30,774 nt of DNA from Bacteroidales bacterium (lineage in GTDB: Bacteria > Bacteroidota > Bacteroidia > Bacteroidales > UBA1556). Below are positions 23,943-30,774 of the stretch, one piece after another. The position numbers were made by a program, and so were the translations under genes. How positions within the stretch are numbered: position 1 is the first letter of the stretch; each line of letters begins with the position of its first letter. The stretch is from the NCBI GenBank assembly GCA_023145955.1, contig JAGLDA010000169.1:1-30774 (forward strand), in the 5' to 3' direction. The notes beneath the pieces were generated by a model, which ran no database searches, had not been told where the DNA came from, and saw nothing but the letters and a program-made list of their open reading frames with translations.

Positions 23943-24632
23943 TTATTTAACCTCACGTATTATATAATTTGCCCCAATTTTTAATAACATAGCTCTGCTG
24001 CTATAGGTATTAGATTCACTTTTGAACCATGAGTTTACTGAATAGTCAAACTGCGAAGAAAGGGATAATATTATGTTTTCATTGATGGGATAATCAATGC
24101 CAAAACCCATAAAAAAGCCAAAACTAAAAGTATTGAATACATCGTTGGCGGTACCATTTATTGTATTATGAATTGTAGAAAATGAACCTGGTTGTTGAGA
24201 TGAAATATCAAGATAACCATCGGCGCTGGAGTTAACAAGTACTGATAATGAGGGTCCTATTTGTAAGTAATATGTTATTTTATCTTTAAATACGAATTCA
24301 GGGAAGGCTTTTATGTATATGTTATTAAGCTTATAATCAACGGATTTAGAAATTTTACTTGTATTATTTTCCCAATTTTCATTTATTAGAAGGTGGTGAT
24401 GTTGATAGGACACCGATGCGCCAAAGTTAATTAGCCCTGGCCATCGGTTTTTATATACAAGTTCTATTTCAAAGGCCTCTTTAGCATCATAATCAATTAC
24501 AGAATTTTGGTTTGATTCTCCAGCTTTAATATCATAAAATGATTTTCCATATCCAATATTTGCACCTATTTGATGTTGAGCAAATATAGATATGCTTAAT
24601 AATAAAAATAAAAGTAAGTATATTGTTCTCAT
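23943..24632 (-). CDS. Outer-membrane beta-barrel protein (porin-like, function unknown)
   Basis: The 229-residue product has a signal peptide (about 1-18, ending IFAQ) followed by alternating amphipathic strands (HQIGANIGYGKSFY, FEIELVYK, NFGASVSYQHHHLLI, ITYYLQIGPSLSVLV, FSFGFFMGFGIDYPI, ILSLSSQFDYSV, AMLLKIGANYII). This fits an 8-strand barrel of the OmpA/OMP_b-brl type, with no OmpA peptidoglycan-binding domain. It begins 9 bases after the permease stop, so the two are co-transcribed. No specific function can be assigned. Confidence 0.85.
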   Translation of the reverse strand: MRTIYLLLFLLLSISIFAQHQIGANIGYGKSFYDIKAGESNQNSVIDYDAKEAFEIELVYKNRWPGLINFGASVSYQHHHLLINENWENNTSKISKSVDYKLNNIYIKAFPEFVFKDKITYYLQIGPSLSVLVNSSADGYLDISSQQPGSFSTIHNTINGTANDVFNTFSFGFFMGFGIDYPINENIILSLSSQFDYSVNSWFKSESNTYSSRAMLLKIGANYIIREVK

Positions 24633-24641
24633 AGTATTTTT

Positions 24642-25859
24642 TTACTCAAAACGTAATGCTTTGATAGGTGTAATATTACTGATAATTCTTGATGGTCCAA
24701 GCATCATTAATCCTATTACTACTATTACTCCAAAATTGATTAATAATATGGTTACAATATTAATGTTTATAGGAATAGAAGTCATATAGTAAGTTTCGGC
24801 TTCCAAAGAGATTATATGAAAATATTTTTGAATAAGAGCTAGGCCTATTCCCAAAGCATTTCCTAATATTAAACCTCTAATGCTTAGATGCATGGCGTGA
24901 AGTAGGAATATCTTACGAATGCTCTTATTAGTTGCACCAAGAGCTTTCATTGTGCCAATAAATTTTGTTTTTTCAAGTATAAGTATTAATAGTGTGGCAA
25001 TCATTCCTACACCAGAAATCATAACCATAAGACCAAGAATAAAAAATACATTTGTATCTAAAAGGTTAAGCCAGTCCATAATAAAGCCATATCTAGTTTT
25101 TATATTTTGAGCTTTAAGGTCGTATTTTATTTCTTTATGAATCCATTCTGTTTGTGCATCCATATTCTTAAAATCGTCAATAATAACTTCATAAGCCGAT
25201 ATTTGATTATTATCCCATTTATTAAGCTTACGAATATGCTTCAAATCACCATAAATAATTCTATTATCAAAATCTGGAAATCCACTTTGGTAAATGCCAC
25301 AGATAGTGAATTTACGTATTCGTGGTGGGTCTTGCATAAAATAAACTAGGATGCTCGAATCTATATCAAGTTTTAGTTTATTAGCATTATTTTTTGAGAT
25401 AAGTATTTCGTTACTTTTTTTTGTTGAGGATAGGCTAGGAGTTCTACCTTTTACTATCCAATCTTCAAATAGCGACCAATTATAATTCTCATCAATACCT
25501 TTAAGTACACAGCCTTGAACTATATTATGGGCTTTTATTATGCCACCTTTCATTCCAATGGCAGATATGGATTTTATTCCACTATGGTTTTTAATCTTAT
25601 TTTCTAGTGCGGTGTCTGTATTTATAGGGGCAAGCTCTAGGGAATTATTAAAGTCGTAATTTGTGATGCGAATATGTCCATCAAAGGCAGCAATTTTGTT
25701 GCGAATACTATTCTGAAACCCTGTAACTATACTTACTGATAGTATCATTACCATAAGACCTAAAGCTATACTTAATATACTCAAACGAAGCGCCGTTTGA
25801 GAGAATTTAGTATTACTTTCCTTCAAAAATCTTTTGGCAATAAAATCTTCTATATTCAA
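24642..25859 (-). CDS. LolC/LolE-FtsX-type ABC transporter permease
   Basis: This protein of about 405 residues is an inner-membrane permease with one N-terminal TM helix, a periplasmic MacB-like domain (about 40-255) and three C-terminal TM helices in an FtsX domain. The family start MNxExFIAxR...LRLSILSIALGLMVMILS is seen as NIEDFIAKRF right after a TTG at 25859. A longer frame opens at TTG 25889, but that codon lies inside the exact -7 box (25887-25894), so the later TTG is preferred. The ABC ATPase at 4025-4729 is a possible partner by family. The class usually transfers lipoproteins from the inner membrane or moves envelope substrates. A beta-barrel gene follows 9 bases later. Confidence 0.9.
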   Translation of the reverse strand: MNIEDFIAKRFLKESNTKFSQTALRLSILSIALGLMVMILSVSIVTGFQNSIRNKIAAFDGHIRITNYDFNNSLELAPINTDTALENKIKNHSGIKSISAIGMKGGIIKAHNIVQGCVLKGIDENYNWSLFEDWIVKGRTPSLSSTKKSNEILISKNNANKLKLDIDSSILVYFMQDPPRIRKFTICGIYQSGFPDFDNRIIYGDLKHIRKLNKWDNNQISAYEVIIDDFKNMDAQTEWIHKEIKYDLKAQNIKTRYGFIMDWLNLLDTNVFFILGLMVMISGVGMIATLLILILEKTKFIGTMKALGATNKSIRKIFLLHAMHLSIRGLILGNALGIGLALIQKYFHIISLEAETYYMTSIPININIVTILLINFGVIVVIGLMMLGPSRIISNITPIKALRFE

Positions 25860-25886
25860 TTTCGTAGTATTATGTTTCCTAGTATG

Positions 25887-25894
25887 CAAATGTA
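25887..25894 (-). promoter_or_regulatory. -7 promoter box for the permease-barrel operon
   Basis: The minus strand reads TACATTTG, matching TAnnTTTG exactly. Transcription would start near 25880, about 20 bases before the preferred TTG start at 25859. No clear -33 element was found. Confidence 0.5.
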
Positions 25895-25930
25895 CATTTA
25901 TTATTTTGTCTGTTTAAATAAAAAATGCTA

Positions 25931-26213
25931 AGTACATGACAATTTTTTATTCGTGAAGTGAATTTGTGGTGACAATTAATAAATTGGTATAATGTTTATT
26001 ATAATATAGTGCAAAATATTATTATTCTATGTTAATATCCAATAGAATACTTGATACGAGCTTGAAATTAATCGACAAAACACTAAATCTAAATATTTTT
26101 TTTAGACGCTGATTCTTATGATTTTATATGGTTTGTTTCAGCAAAGCAGAAATCATTTTTTATGATAATTAATCTGTGTAATCTGCATTTAAAATCTATT
26201 CTTGTCATGTACT
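25931..26213. repeat. 283-base intergenic segment bounded by a perfect 12-base inverted repeat
   Basis: AGTACATGACAA at 25931-25942 recurs exactly inverted at 26202-26213. Within lie the 47-base dispersed repeat (26098-26144) and the string AATCTGTGTAATCTGC near 26170-26185, itself a small tandem of AATCTG. It fills most of the gap between the permease operon and the BFD-like gene. There is no ORF. It could be a non-autonomous (MITE-like) element, but no clear target duplication was found. Confidence 0.5.
26098..26144 (+). repeat. Dispersed intergenic repeat, copy at 26.1 kb
   Basis: It matches 22943-22989 at 43 of 47 positions; the differences are single-base changes. It continues into a degenerate hairpin, TTTCAGCAAAGCAGAAA (26136-26152), which corresponds to the perfect hairpin at 18223-18239. 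Confidence 0.65.
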
Positions 26214-26229
26214 GAAGTAAAAATGTATC

Positions 26230-26262
26230 AAAAAAAAAGAGAAATTCAAATGAATTTCTCTT
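26230..26262 (-). terminator. Strong rho-independent terminator after the BFD-like gene
   Basis: AAGAGAAATTCA (26237-26248) pairs perfectly with TGAATTTCTCTT (26251-26262). Read on the minus strand, the stem is followed by a run of nine T residues (complement of 26230-26238). It lies 24 bases after the BFD-like stop and ends the minus-strand gene run that begins at 30.7 kb. Confidence 0.8.
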
Positions 26263-26286
26263 AAATATTTTATGCCAATAAAGAGT

Positions 26287-26460
26287 TTAACGTTCGCTCT
26301 TTACAATTTCTTCAATTTTGTCGATGCACGATCCACACGCTGTGCCTGCAGAGGTTATATCCATTACATCCTGTACATTTATTGCGCCCTTATTCTTTAT
26401 AGAGTCAACTATTTCATGTTTACTCACTTGCATGCAATTGCATATTATTTCATCTTCCAT
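26287..26460 (-). CDS. BFD-type [2Fe-2S] ferredoxin-like small protein
   Basis: This 57-residue ORF is shorter than usual ORF cut-offs. It begins MEDEIICNCMQVSKHE and ends IVKSER. It has the bacterioferritin-associated ferredoxin pattern C7-x-C9 and C42-x2-C45, with the helix-turn TSAGTACGSC between. These four cysteines bind a [2Fe-2S] cluster in the family. Such proteins release iron from bacterioferritin or serve as domains of NAD(P)H-nitrite and other redox enzymes; here it is free-standing. It is the last gene before a strong terminator, 160 bases after the FAD protein, and is encoded opposite a larger but spurious plus-strand frame. Confidence 0.85.
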   Translation of the reverse strand: MEDEIICNCMQVSKHEIVDSIKNKGAINVQDVMDITSAGTACGSCIDKIEEIVKSER

Positions 26461-26620
26461 ATTATTGTTTATTTTAATTTTATAAAGTGTAAAAGTAGAC
26501 CTTATTTCTGTAAATAAAGTATTAAATTATTGTAATTATTATCACTAGCTAGCCTCCTTTCGCTCTAGTCATCCTATTCTAAATCGAAGGATACCATTTT
26601 ATCTAGTTGGCTATTGGTAC

Positions 26621-28180
26621 CTAATTCTTCAACTGATTGCTATTTCCAATAACTTCCGCAATTCTCACTCCATCCACAGCAGCAGATACTATTCCTCCGG
26701 CATATCCAGCACCTTCGCCAGCAGGGTATAGGCCTTTGATTTGAATATGCTCAAGGCTTTCTTTATCTCTAGGAATTCGCAATGGAGACGATGTGCGACT
26801 TTCAGCACCTATAATTACGGCATCATTTGTTAAATACCCGTGCATTTTTTTATCAAAAGCCTTAAAGCCCTCTTGTAGCCTATGTCGTAAATGTTTAGGT
26901 AGCCATTTGTGCATAGGTGATGATATTATACCTGGATGGTACGATGTATCGGGCAAGCTGCTAGAAACCCTGCCCTTTACAAAATCTATTAGTCGTTGTG
27001 CAGGAGCAATCTGGCCTTCACCACCTTTATCAAAAGTTAGATTCTCAAAATATTCTTGAAATTTTATACCAGCCATTATTCCATATTCTTCAAATTCTTG
27101 CAAATCTTCCAATCGTATTTCTACAACCATTCCGGAGTTTGCATATTTGGAATTTCGTTTTGATGGTGACATACCATTAACTACTATCTGATTGTCAGCA
27201 GTGGCAGCAGGCACAATAAATCCACCAGGGCACATGCAGAAAGAATATACTCCTCGCTCATTTACTTGAGTAACTAAACTATAAGCAGCAGCAGGTAAAT
27301 AGTCATCACGTAGCTCACAATGATATTGTATACTATCGATAGTCTTTTGAGAGTGCTCAACTCTTACTCCCATGGCAAAAGGTTTGGCCTCTAGCTCAAC
27401 TCCTTGAGTATGAAGTTGAGTGTATATGTCTCTAGCAGAATGTCCTGTGGCTAGAATTACCTTGTTTGCCTTAAACTCTTTTTCTTGAGATTTTACTCCT
27501 TTTATTTCTTCATTTTCAATTATAAACTCATCAACATGGGTATTGAAATGCACCTCTCCTCCATGCTTGATAATTGTTTCTCTAATATTCTGAATTATGC
27601 CAGGTAACTTATTTGTTCCGATATGAGGGTGCGCATCTACGCCAATATTATTTTCTGCACCGTGATATATAAGAAAGTCTAAAACTGTACGTACATTGCC
27701 TCTTTTCTTGCTACGAGTATATAGCTTACCATCCGAAAAAGTACCTGCTCCACCTTCACCATAAGCATAGTTGCTATTGGGATTAATAATACTTTCTCTA
27801 TTTATTTTTGCAATATCAAGCTTGCGTTCTTTTACTGCCTTACCACGTTCTAGTACAATGGGTTTATAACCTAATTCCAATAGTCGAAGTGCTGCAAATA
27901 AACCCGCAGGGCCGCTACCAACAATTATGATAGGCTCAGAATTTTCTACATTCTTAAAATCTGGCTCAAAATCCTCCTCCTTAAATTCTTCATTGATATA
28001 TGCTCGTACATATACATTCATTTTTACGCTTCTGTTTCGTGCATCTATGGATTTTTTAAGAATCTTTATATGAGTGAGTTCAGACTCTTGAATTCGTAAT
28101 TTGCCAATGGTTTTTTTACGTATTAAATCTATATCTGTAGACTCCTTAGGAGTAAGTAATAACGAAAGTTCTTTTTGCAT
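26621..28180 (-). CDS. FAD-dependent dehydrogenase of COG2509 type
   Basis: This 519-residue cytoplasmic flavoprotein has an N-terminal domain of about 75 residues (LTPKESTDIDLIRKKTIGKL, ILKKSIDARNRSVK) typical of COG2509, then the dinucleotide fold IIIVGSGPAGLFAALRLLELG (abridged: VGSGPAGLFAALRLL) at about 84-104 with LERG at the end of the second strand. Further family marks are YGEGGAGTFSDGKLYTRSK, VILATGHSARDIY, FCMCPGG, and the C-terminal second FAD motif IKGLYPAGEGAGYAGGIVSAA. The reaction and substrate are not known for this widespread family. It lies 47 bases after aroE in the same direction and the TAG stop is at 26621. Confidence 0.92.
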   Translation of the reverse strand: MQKELSLLLTPKESTDIDLIRKKTIGKLRIQESELTHIKILKKSIDARNRSVKMNVYVRAYINEEFKEEDFEPDFKNVENSEPIIIVGSGPAGLFAALRLLELGYKPIVLERGKAVKERKLDIAKINRESIINPNSNYAYGEGGAGTFSDGKLYTRSKKRGNVRTVLDFLIYHGAENNIGVDAHPHIGTNKLPGIIQNIRETIIKHGGEVHFNTHVDEFIIENEEIKGVKSQEKEFKANKVILATGHSARDIYTQLHTQGVELEAKPFAMGVRVEHSQKTIDSIQYHCELRDDYLPAAAYSLVTQVNERGVYSFCMCPGGFIVPAATADNQIVVNGMSPSKRNSKYANSGMVVEIRLEDLQEFEEYGIMAGIKFQEYFENLTFDKGGEGQIAPAQRLIDFVKGRVSSSLPDTSYHPGIISSPMHKWLPKHLRHRLQEGFKAFDKKMHGYLTNDAVIIGAESRTSSPLRIPRDKESLEHIQIKGLYPAGEGAGYAGGIVSAAVDGVRIAEVIGNSNQLKN

Positions 28181-28227
28181 AATTGTTTTATTTATTGTGT
28201 GCGAAATTAATAATTAAACATTAACAA

Positions 28228-28962
28228 TTAGTCATTAAAAACCTCCCAAGCCTTATCCGCCTGTAATTCCAGCATATACATGCCATTTTCTATGTCAGCA
28301 CCTTGAGCCTCAGCACGTTTTAGGAATTCAGTTTTCTCAGGGTTATAAATCAAATCAAAAGCTAACTGTACTCTTGAAATTGCTTGGTATGGAATATCAG
28401 GACAATCATCTTCATTTGGCCACATTCCAACAGGAGTAGTATTTATTATAACGCTAGCATCACGAATTGCGGATTCATTAATTTCTTTCCAATCAGTTTC
28501 GTATTTGCTACGAGGGTTTCTGGCATAAATTGTATATTCCAACGATAGTTCATCCAATGCAGCAGCCACAGCCTTGGATGCACCTCCATTTCCTAGAATA
28601 ATCATTTTATGATAATCCATAATCATTACAGCTAAAAAAGATTCTAGAAAAGCGTTTTTATCTGTATTGTATCCAATAAGTTTTCCGTTTTCTACCTTTA
28701 TACAATTGCATGCATCAGTGTCCTTCACGCTATCATCCAATTCATCAAGAAATGGAACAACGGTTTCTTTATAAGGTAAGGTAACGTTTAGGCCTTTAAT
28801 TTCAGGATTATTCTCTAATAATGACTTTATATCCTCTATATTCTCAAGCTCATAAAGATCGTAACTGCAATCTGTAATATTCTCGTTTTTGAATTTTTCT
28901 TCAAAATATTGCTTTGAAAATGAGTGTTTTAATGTTTTTCCTATTAATCCAAATTTGCGCAT
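28228..28962 (-). CDS. aroE: Shikimate dehydrogenase
   Basis: This enzyme reduces 3-dehydroshikimate to shikimate with NADPH in the chorismate pathway. The 244-residue length is slightly below the 270 of E. coli. Substrate-binding residues are in place: S14 and S16 in HSFSKQYF, T61 and catalytic K65 in NVTLPYKE, N86 in ACNC, and catalytic D101 in GYNTDKNA (the usual next residue pattern is NTDxxG; here the Gly is Ala). The NADP-binding GNGGASKAVAAAL lies at about 123-135, with the second-strand YARNPRSK suited to NADP. It is flanked in the same direction by an esterase upstream (54 bases) and the FAD protein downstream (47 bases). Confidence 0.95.
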   Translation of the reverse strand: MRKFGLIGKTLKHSFSKQYFEEKFKNENITDCSYDLYELENIEDIKSLLENNPEIKGLNVTLPYKETVVPFLDELDDSVKDTDACNCIKVENGKLIGYNTDKNAFLESFLAVMIMDYHKMIILGNGGASKAVAAALDELSLEYTIYARNPRSKYETDWKEINESAIRDASVIINTTPVGMWPNEDDCPDIPYQAISRVQLAFDLIYNPEKTEFLKRAEAQGADIENGMYMLELQADKAWEVFND

Positions 28963-29016
28963 AGTATTTTAATTATTTAATAGTGAATAGAGAAAAGAGA
29001 GGTAATTCAACTTTTT

Positions 29017-29838
29017 CTATTCTCCTTTATTATTATATGTTTTATTGAAGAATTCGAAGTGCCAAGCAATACTTTCTTTCCAGTATTTTCTATTATGTCG
29101 CCCAGGGAAACTATAATAAAAAGCATTGATATATAGAGAATCACATCTATCTTTAAAATCTTTATTTGCTTGATATAAGTGGTCTTTATTGCCGCAATCA
29201 AAGATAATTGCTTTTTCCGAAAATTTAATATTTTCTAATAGATTTATTGATGAATATTTATCGAAAAGGCCTTTACTTGTTTCGTATTCGCCAATTTTAT
29301 TGCTTAGGCTACTATATTTTAAGCCTGAGGCATTTAAATCTAGTACCCCACTAGTGCTTCCTGCTGAGGCAAAAAGTTCGTGATGTCGCAAAAATAAATA
29401 CATGGCTCCATGTCCACCCATGCTTAAGCCAGTAATAAATATTCCGTTGGTATCAATGGTTAAATTTTCTTTTAAATAGGGTAGGTAGTCGTTTATGAAA
29501 AAGCTCTCAAATTTTGAATTTCTTTGTATTGGACTGTCAAAATACCAACTGTCTTTTCCACCATCGGGGCAAACTATTATACAATTGTATTTATTGGCAT
29601 AAGATTGTAAGTCTGTAATTTTGCTCCATTGTTTATAATCGCCACCATAGCCATGTAGCATTATTACTATAGGTGTATTTTGTTTTATAAAAGTATGATT
29701 TTGTTTTGGATAAAATACCATTGATGTGTCAGCATGAGGAAGGTAATTTGTTTCCACCACAAATGTTTTTTGGGCATTGGTAGTTAAATTCCAAAATAAT
29801 AGGAATAATACTAATATATTAATTTTCAAAAGCCTCAT
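29017..29838 (-). CDS. Exported alpha/beta-hydrolase esterase (esterase D / S-formylglutathione hydrolase-like)
   Basis: This 273-residue enzyme has a signal peptide (about 1-22, ending TNAQ) and so acts in the periplasm or outside. The oxyanion loop HGYGG is at 62-66, the nucleophile elbow GLSMG at 137-141 with S139, and the likely acid and base D219 (FDCGNKDH) and H248 (FPGRHNRKYW). The pattern matches the esterase family PF00756, which includes feruloyl and acetyl-xylan esterases and mycolyltransferase-like folds. An ester of a cell-wall or plant polymer is a reasonable substrate, but nothing nearby indicates carbohydrate use. It lies 31 bases after the SDR gene. Confidence 0.9.
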   Translation of the reverse strand: MRLLKINILVLFLLFWNLTTNAQKTFVVETNYLPHADTSMVFYPKQNHTFIKQNTPIVIMLHGYGGDYKQWSKITDLQSYANKYNCIIVCPDGGKDSWYFDSPIQRNSKFESFFINDYLPYLKENLTIDTNGIFITGLSMGGHGAMYLFLRHHELFASAGSTSGVLDLNASGLKYSSLSNKIGEYETSKGLFDKYSSINLLENIKFSEKAIIFDCGNKDHLYQANKDFKDRCDSLYINAFYYSFPGRHNRKYWKESIAWHFEFFNKTYNNKGE

Positions 29839-29869
29839 TATAAGATATTTAATTAATGAATATTCTTAT

Positions 29870-30667
29870 TTACTTTGTGTTAACTCTACTTGCTAAATAA
29901 TAGAATAGACGTGGAAACCACCTTCTAATATATACCATTAGCAGCTCTTTGCCACCAACAAGGACTTCCTTTTTTTCTTTAAGGATACCATTAATAATAA
30001 TTTTGGCAGCTTTAGTGCTACTCATGCTATTAGCTTGCCCATCGTCGAGTACACCGTGTACTTTGCCATCTTTTGTAAGTGCATTATTAGAAATAGAGGT
30101 GTTTATACGCCCAGGAATAATTAGGCTAACCTTAATATTATTTTTTACATTTTCGGCTCTAAGGCTTTCAAAAAAACCATGTAATGCCTGTTTGGAAGCA
30201 CTATATGCTGAGCGTAACGGGAACCCAAACTTACCAACAACACTACTTACAGCACAAATATGACCACTCTGCTGCTTTATCATTATTGGTAATACAGCTT
30301 TGGTAAGTGCCACAGTGCCAAAGAAATTAGTTTCCATAATTCTGCGATCAACATCTAAGCTTGTTTCAGCTACGGTGGAACGTTGGCTAATCCCACCACT
30401 ATTAATTAGGAAATCAATTTTCGAAAATTTCTTTATAACGGTAAAACAAATCTCCTCAGTATTGCCTGTGTTTTCTAAATCCAAGGGTAATATTAGGTAG
30501 TTATTTTCATTTGCATTGCATTGCAAAATAACTTCTTTGAGTTTTACCTCATTACGAGATGAAAGTACTACATTTCCTCCATTATTAAGAATATATATAG
30601 CCATGTCTTTTCCAATACCAGAGCTTGCTCCAGTAATCCACCAAACTGTATTTTTTATAGATTTCAC
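29870..30667 (-). CDS. Short-chain dehydrogenase/reductase (SDR), classical type
   Basis: The product is about 265 residues from a GTG at 30667. It shows the cofactor motif TGASSGIG (12-19), NSGG (89-92) as a variant of NNAG, catalytic S141/S142, Y155 and K159 in YSASK, and N114. Classical SDRs use NAD(P)H to reduce carbonyls on sugars, lipids or other small molecules; the substrate is not known. The frame can be extended upstream to a TTG at 30733, but the extra N-terminus is not SDR-like and the exact -7 box TATATTTG lies at 30672-30679, within that extension. The GTG is so near the predicted transcription start that the message may be leaderless. It heads the directon that ends at the BFD-like gene. 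Confidence 0.85.
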   Translation of the reverse strand: MKSIKNTVWWITGASSGIGKDMAIYILNNGGNVVLSSRNEVKLKEVILQCNANENNYLILPLDLENTGNTEEICFTVIKKFSKIDFLINSGGISQRSTVAETSLDVDRRIMETNFFGTVALTKAVLPIMIKQQSGHICAVSSVVGKFGFPLRSAYSASKQALHGFFESLRAENVKNNIKVSLIIPGRINTSISNNALTKDGKVHGVLDDGQANSMSSTKAAKIIINGILKEKKEVLVGGKELLMVYIRRWFPRLFYYLASRVNTK

Positions 30668-30671
30668 ACTA

Positions 30672-30679
30672 CAAATATA
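30672..30679 (-). promoter_or_regulatory. -7 promoter box for the SDR-led directon
   Basis: The minus strand reads TATATTTG, an exact TAnnTTTG match. It lies 4 bases upstream of the GTG at 30667. No -33 TTTG was seen. Confidence 0.45.
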
Positions 30680-30774
30680 TGTATTAATACAGTTTCTTTG
30701 ATTGGTATTTTTACGGCTAATTAATTTTCTCAATTAAGGACTTCAGAATATTGATTTTTGATTTCAGATGTATC

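Noticed and set aside
26272..26517. 81-residue plus-strand frame
   Set aside because: It lies antisense to the BFD-like gene, whose four cysteines are in place; its own product looks like no family.

Overview
The window is ordinary chromosome of an AT-rich member of the Bacteroidota, most likely class Bacteroidia (Marinilabiliales- or Bacteroidales-like; the order is a guess). The signs are: a secreted protein with a type IX secretion (T9SS) C-terminal domain; TonB receptor, DUF5686 and other outer-membrane proteins with carboxypeptidase-like N-domains and signal peptides ending in AQ; a Bacteroidia-type thymidine kinase, Rex and topoisomerase IV B subunit; almost no Shine-Dalgarno sequences; and many copies of the Bacteroidota -7 promoter box TAnnTTTG at sensible distances from genes. 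I see no rRNA, tRNA, CRISPR, phage or complete mobile element.

Layout. 1-7.6 kb: folP and a voltage-gated-type K+ channel (minus), an LtaS-like membrane phosphotransferase (plus), a LolD/MacB-type ATPase (minus), then a six-TM K+ channel and a large MscS channel in one tight operon (minus). 7.6-8.9 kb: a long non-coding leader with strong hairpins ahead of a T9SS cargo protein. 9.2-11.5 kb: parE and a TerB-like helical protein. 16.5-11.5 kb (minus): a four-gene operon of an acidic protein with a conserved tail, a LysE transporter with an unusual C-terminal extension, MazG and DUF5686. 16.6-19.3 kb (plus): tdk, a hotdog thioesterase and a patatin phospholipase, with a 325-bp inverted-repeat block between the last two. 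19.5-22.3 kb (plus): a TonB-dependent receptor and a small exported repeat protein of DUF6150 type. 22.4-23.1 kb: a truncated transposase, an intergenic repeat and a near-perfect terminator. 23.1-23.9 kb: rex with an array of four operator half-sites. 23.9-25.9 kb (minus): a LolC/E-FtsX permease and a beta-barrel protein. 26.2-30.7 kb (minus): SDR, esterase, aroE, a COG2509 FAD protein and a 57-residue BFD-type [2Fe-2S] protein, ending in a strong terminator.

How they fit together: most genes are housekeeping or envelope functions. The ion channels (K+ and mechanosensitive) suggest osmotic and ion homeostasis; Rex implies NADH/NAD+ sensing. The less ordinary content is in the gaps: a dispersed repeat module (ACGCTGATTATTATGAT-like) present at 18.1, 22.95 and 26.1 kb with GCGAAGC-capped hairpins and flanking inverted repeats, the structured leader at 7.7-8.0 kb, and the Rex half-site array. 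I did not find a clear new multi-gene defence or biosynthetic system.
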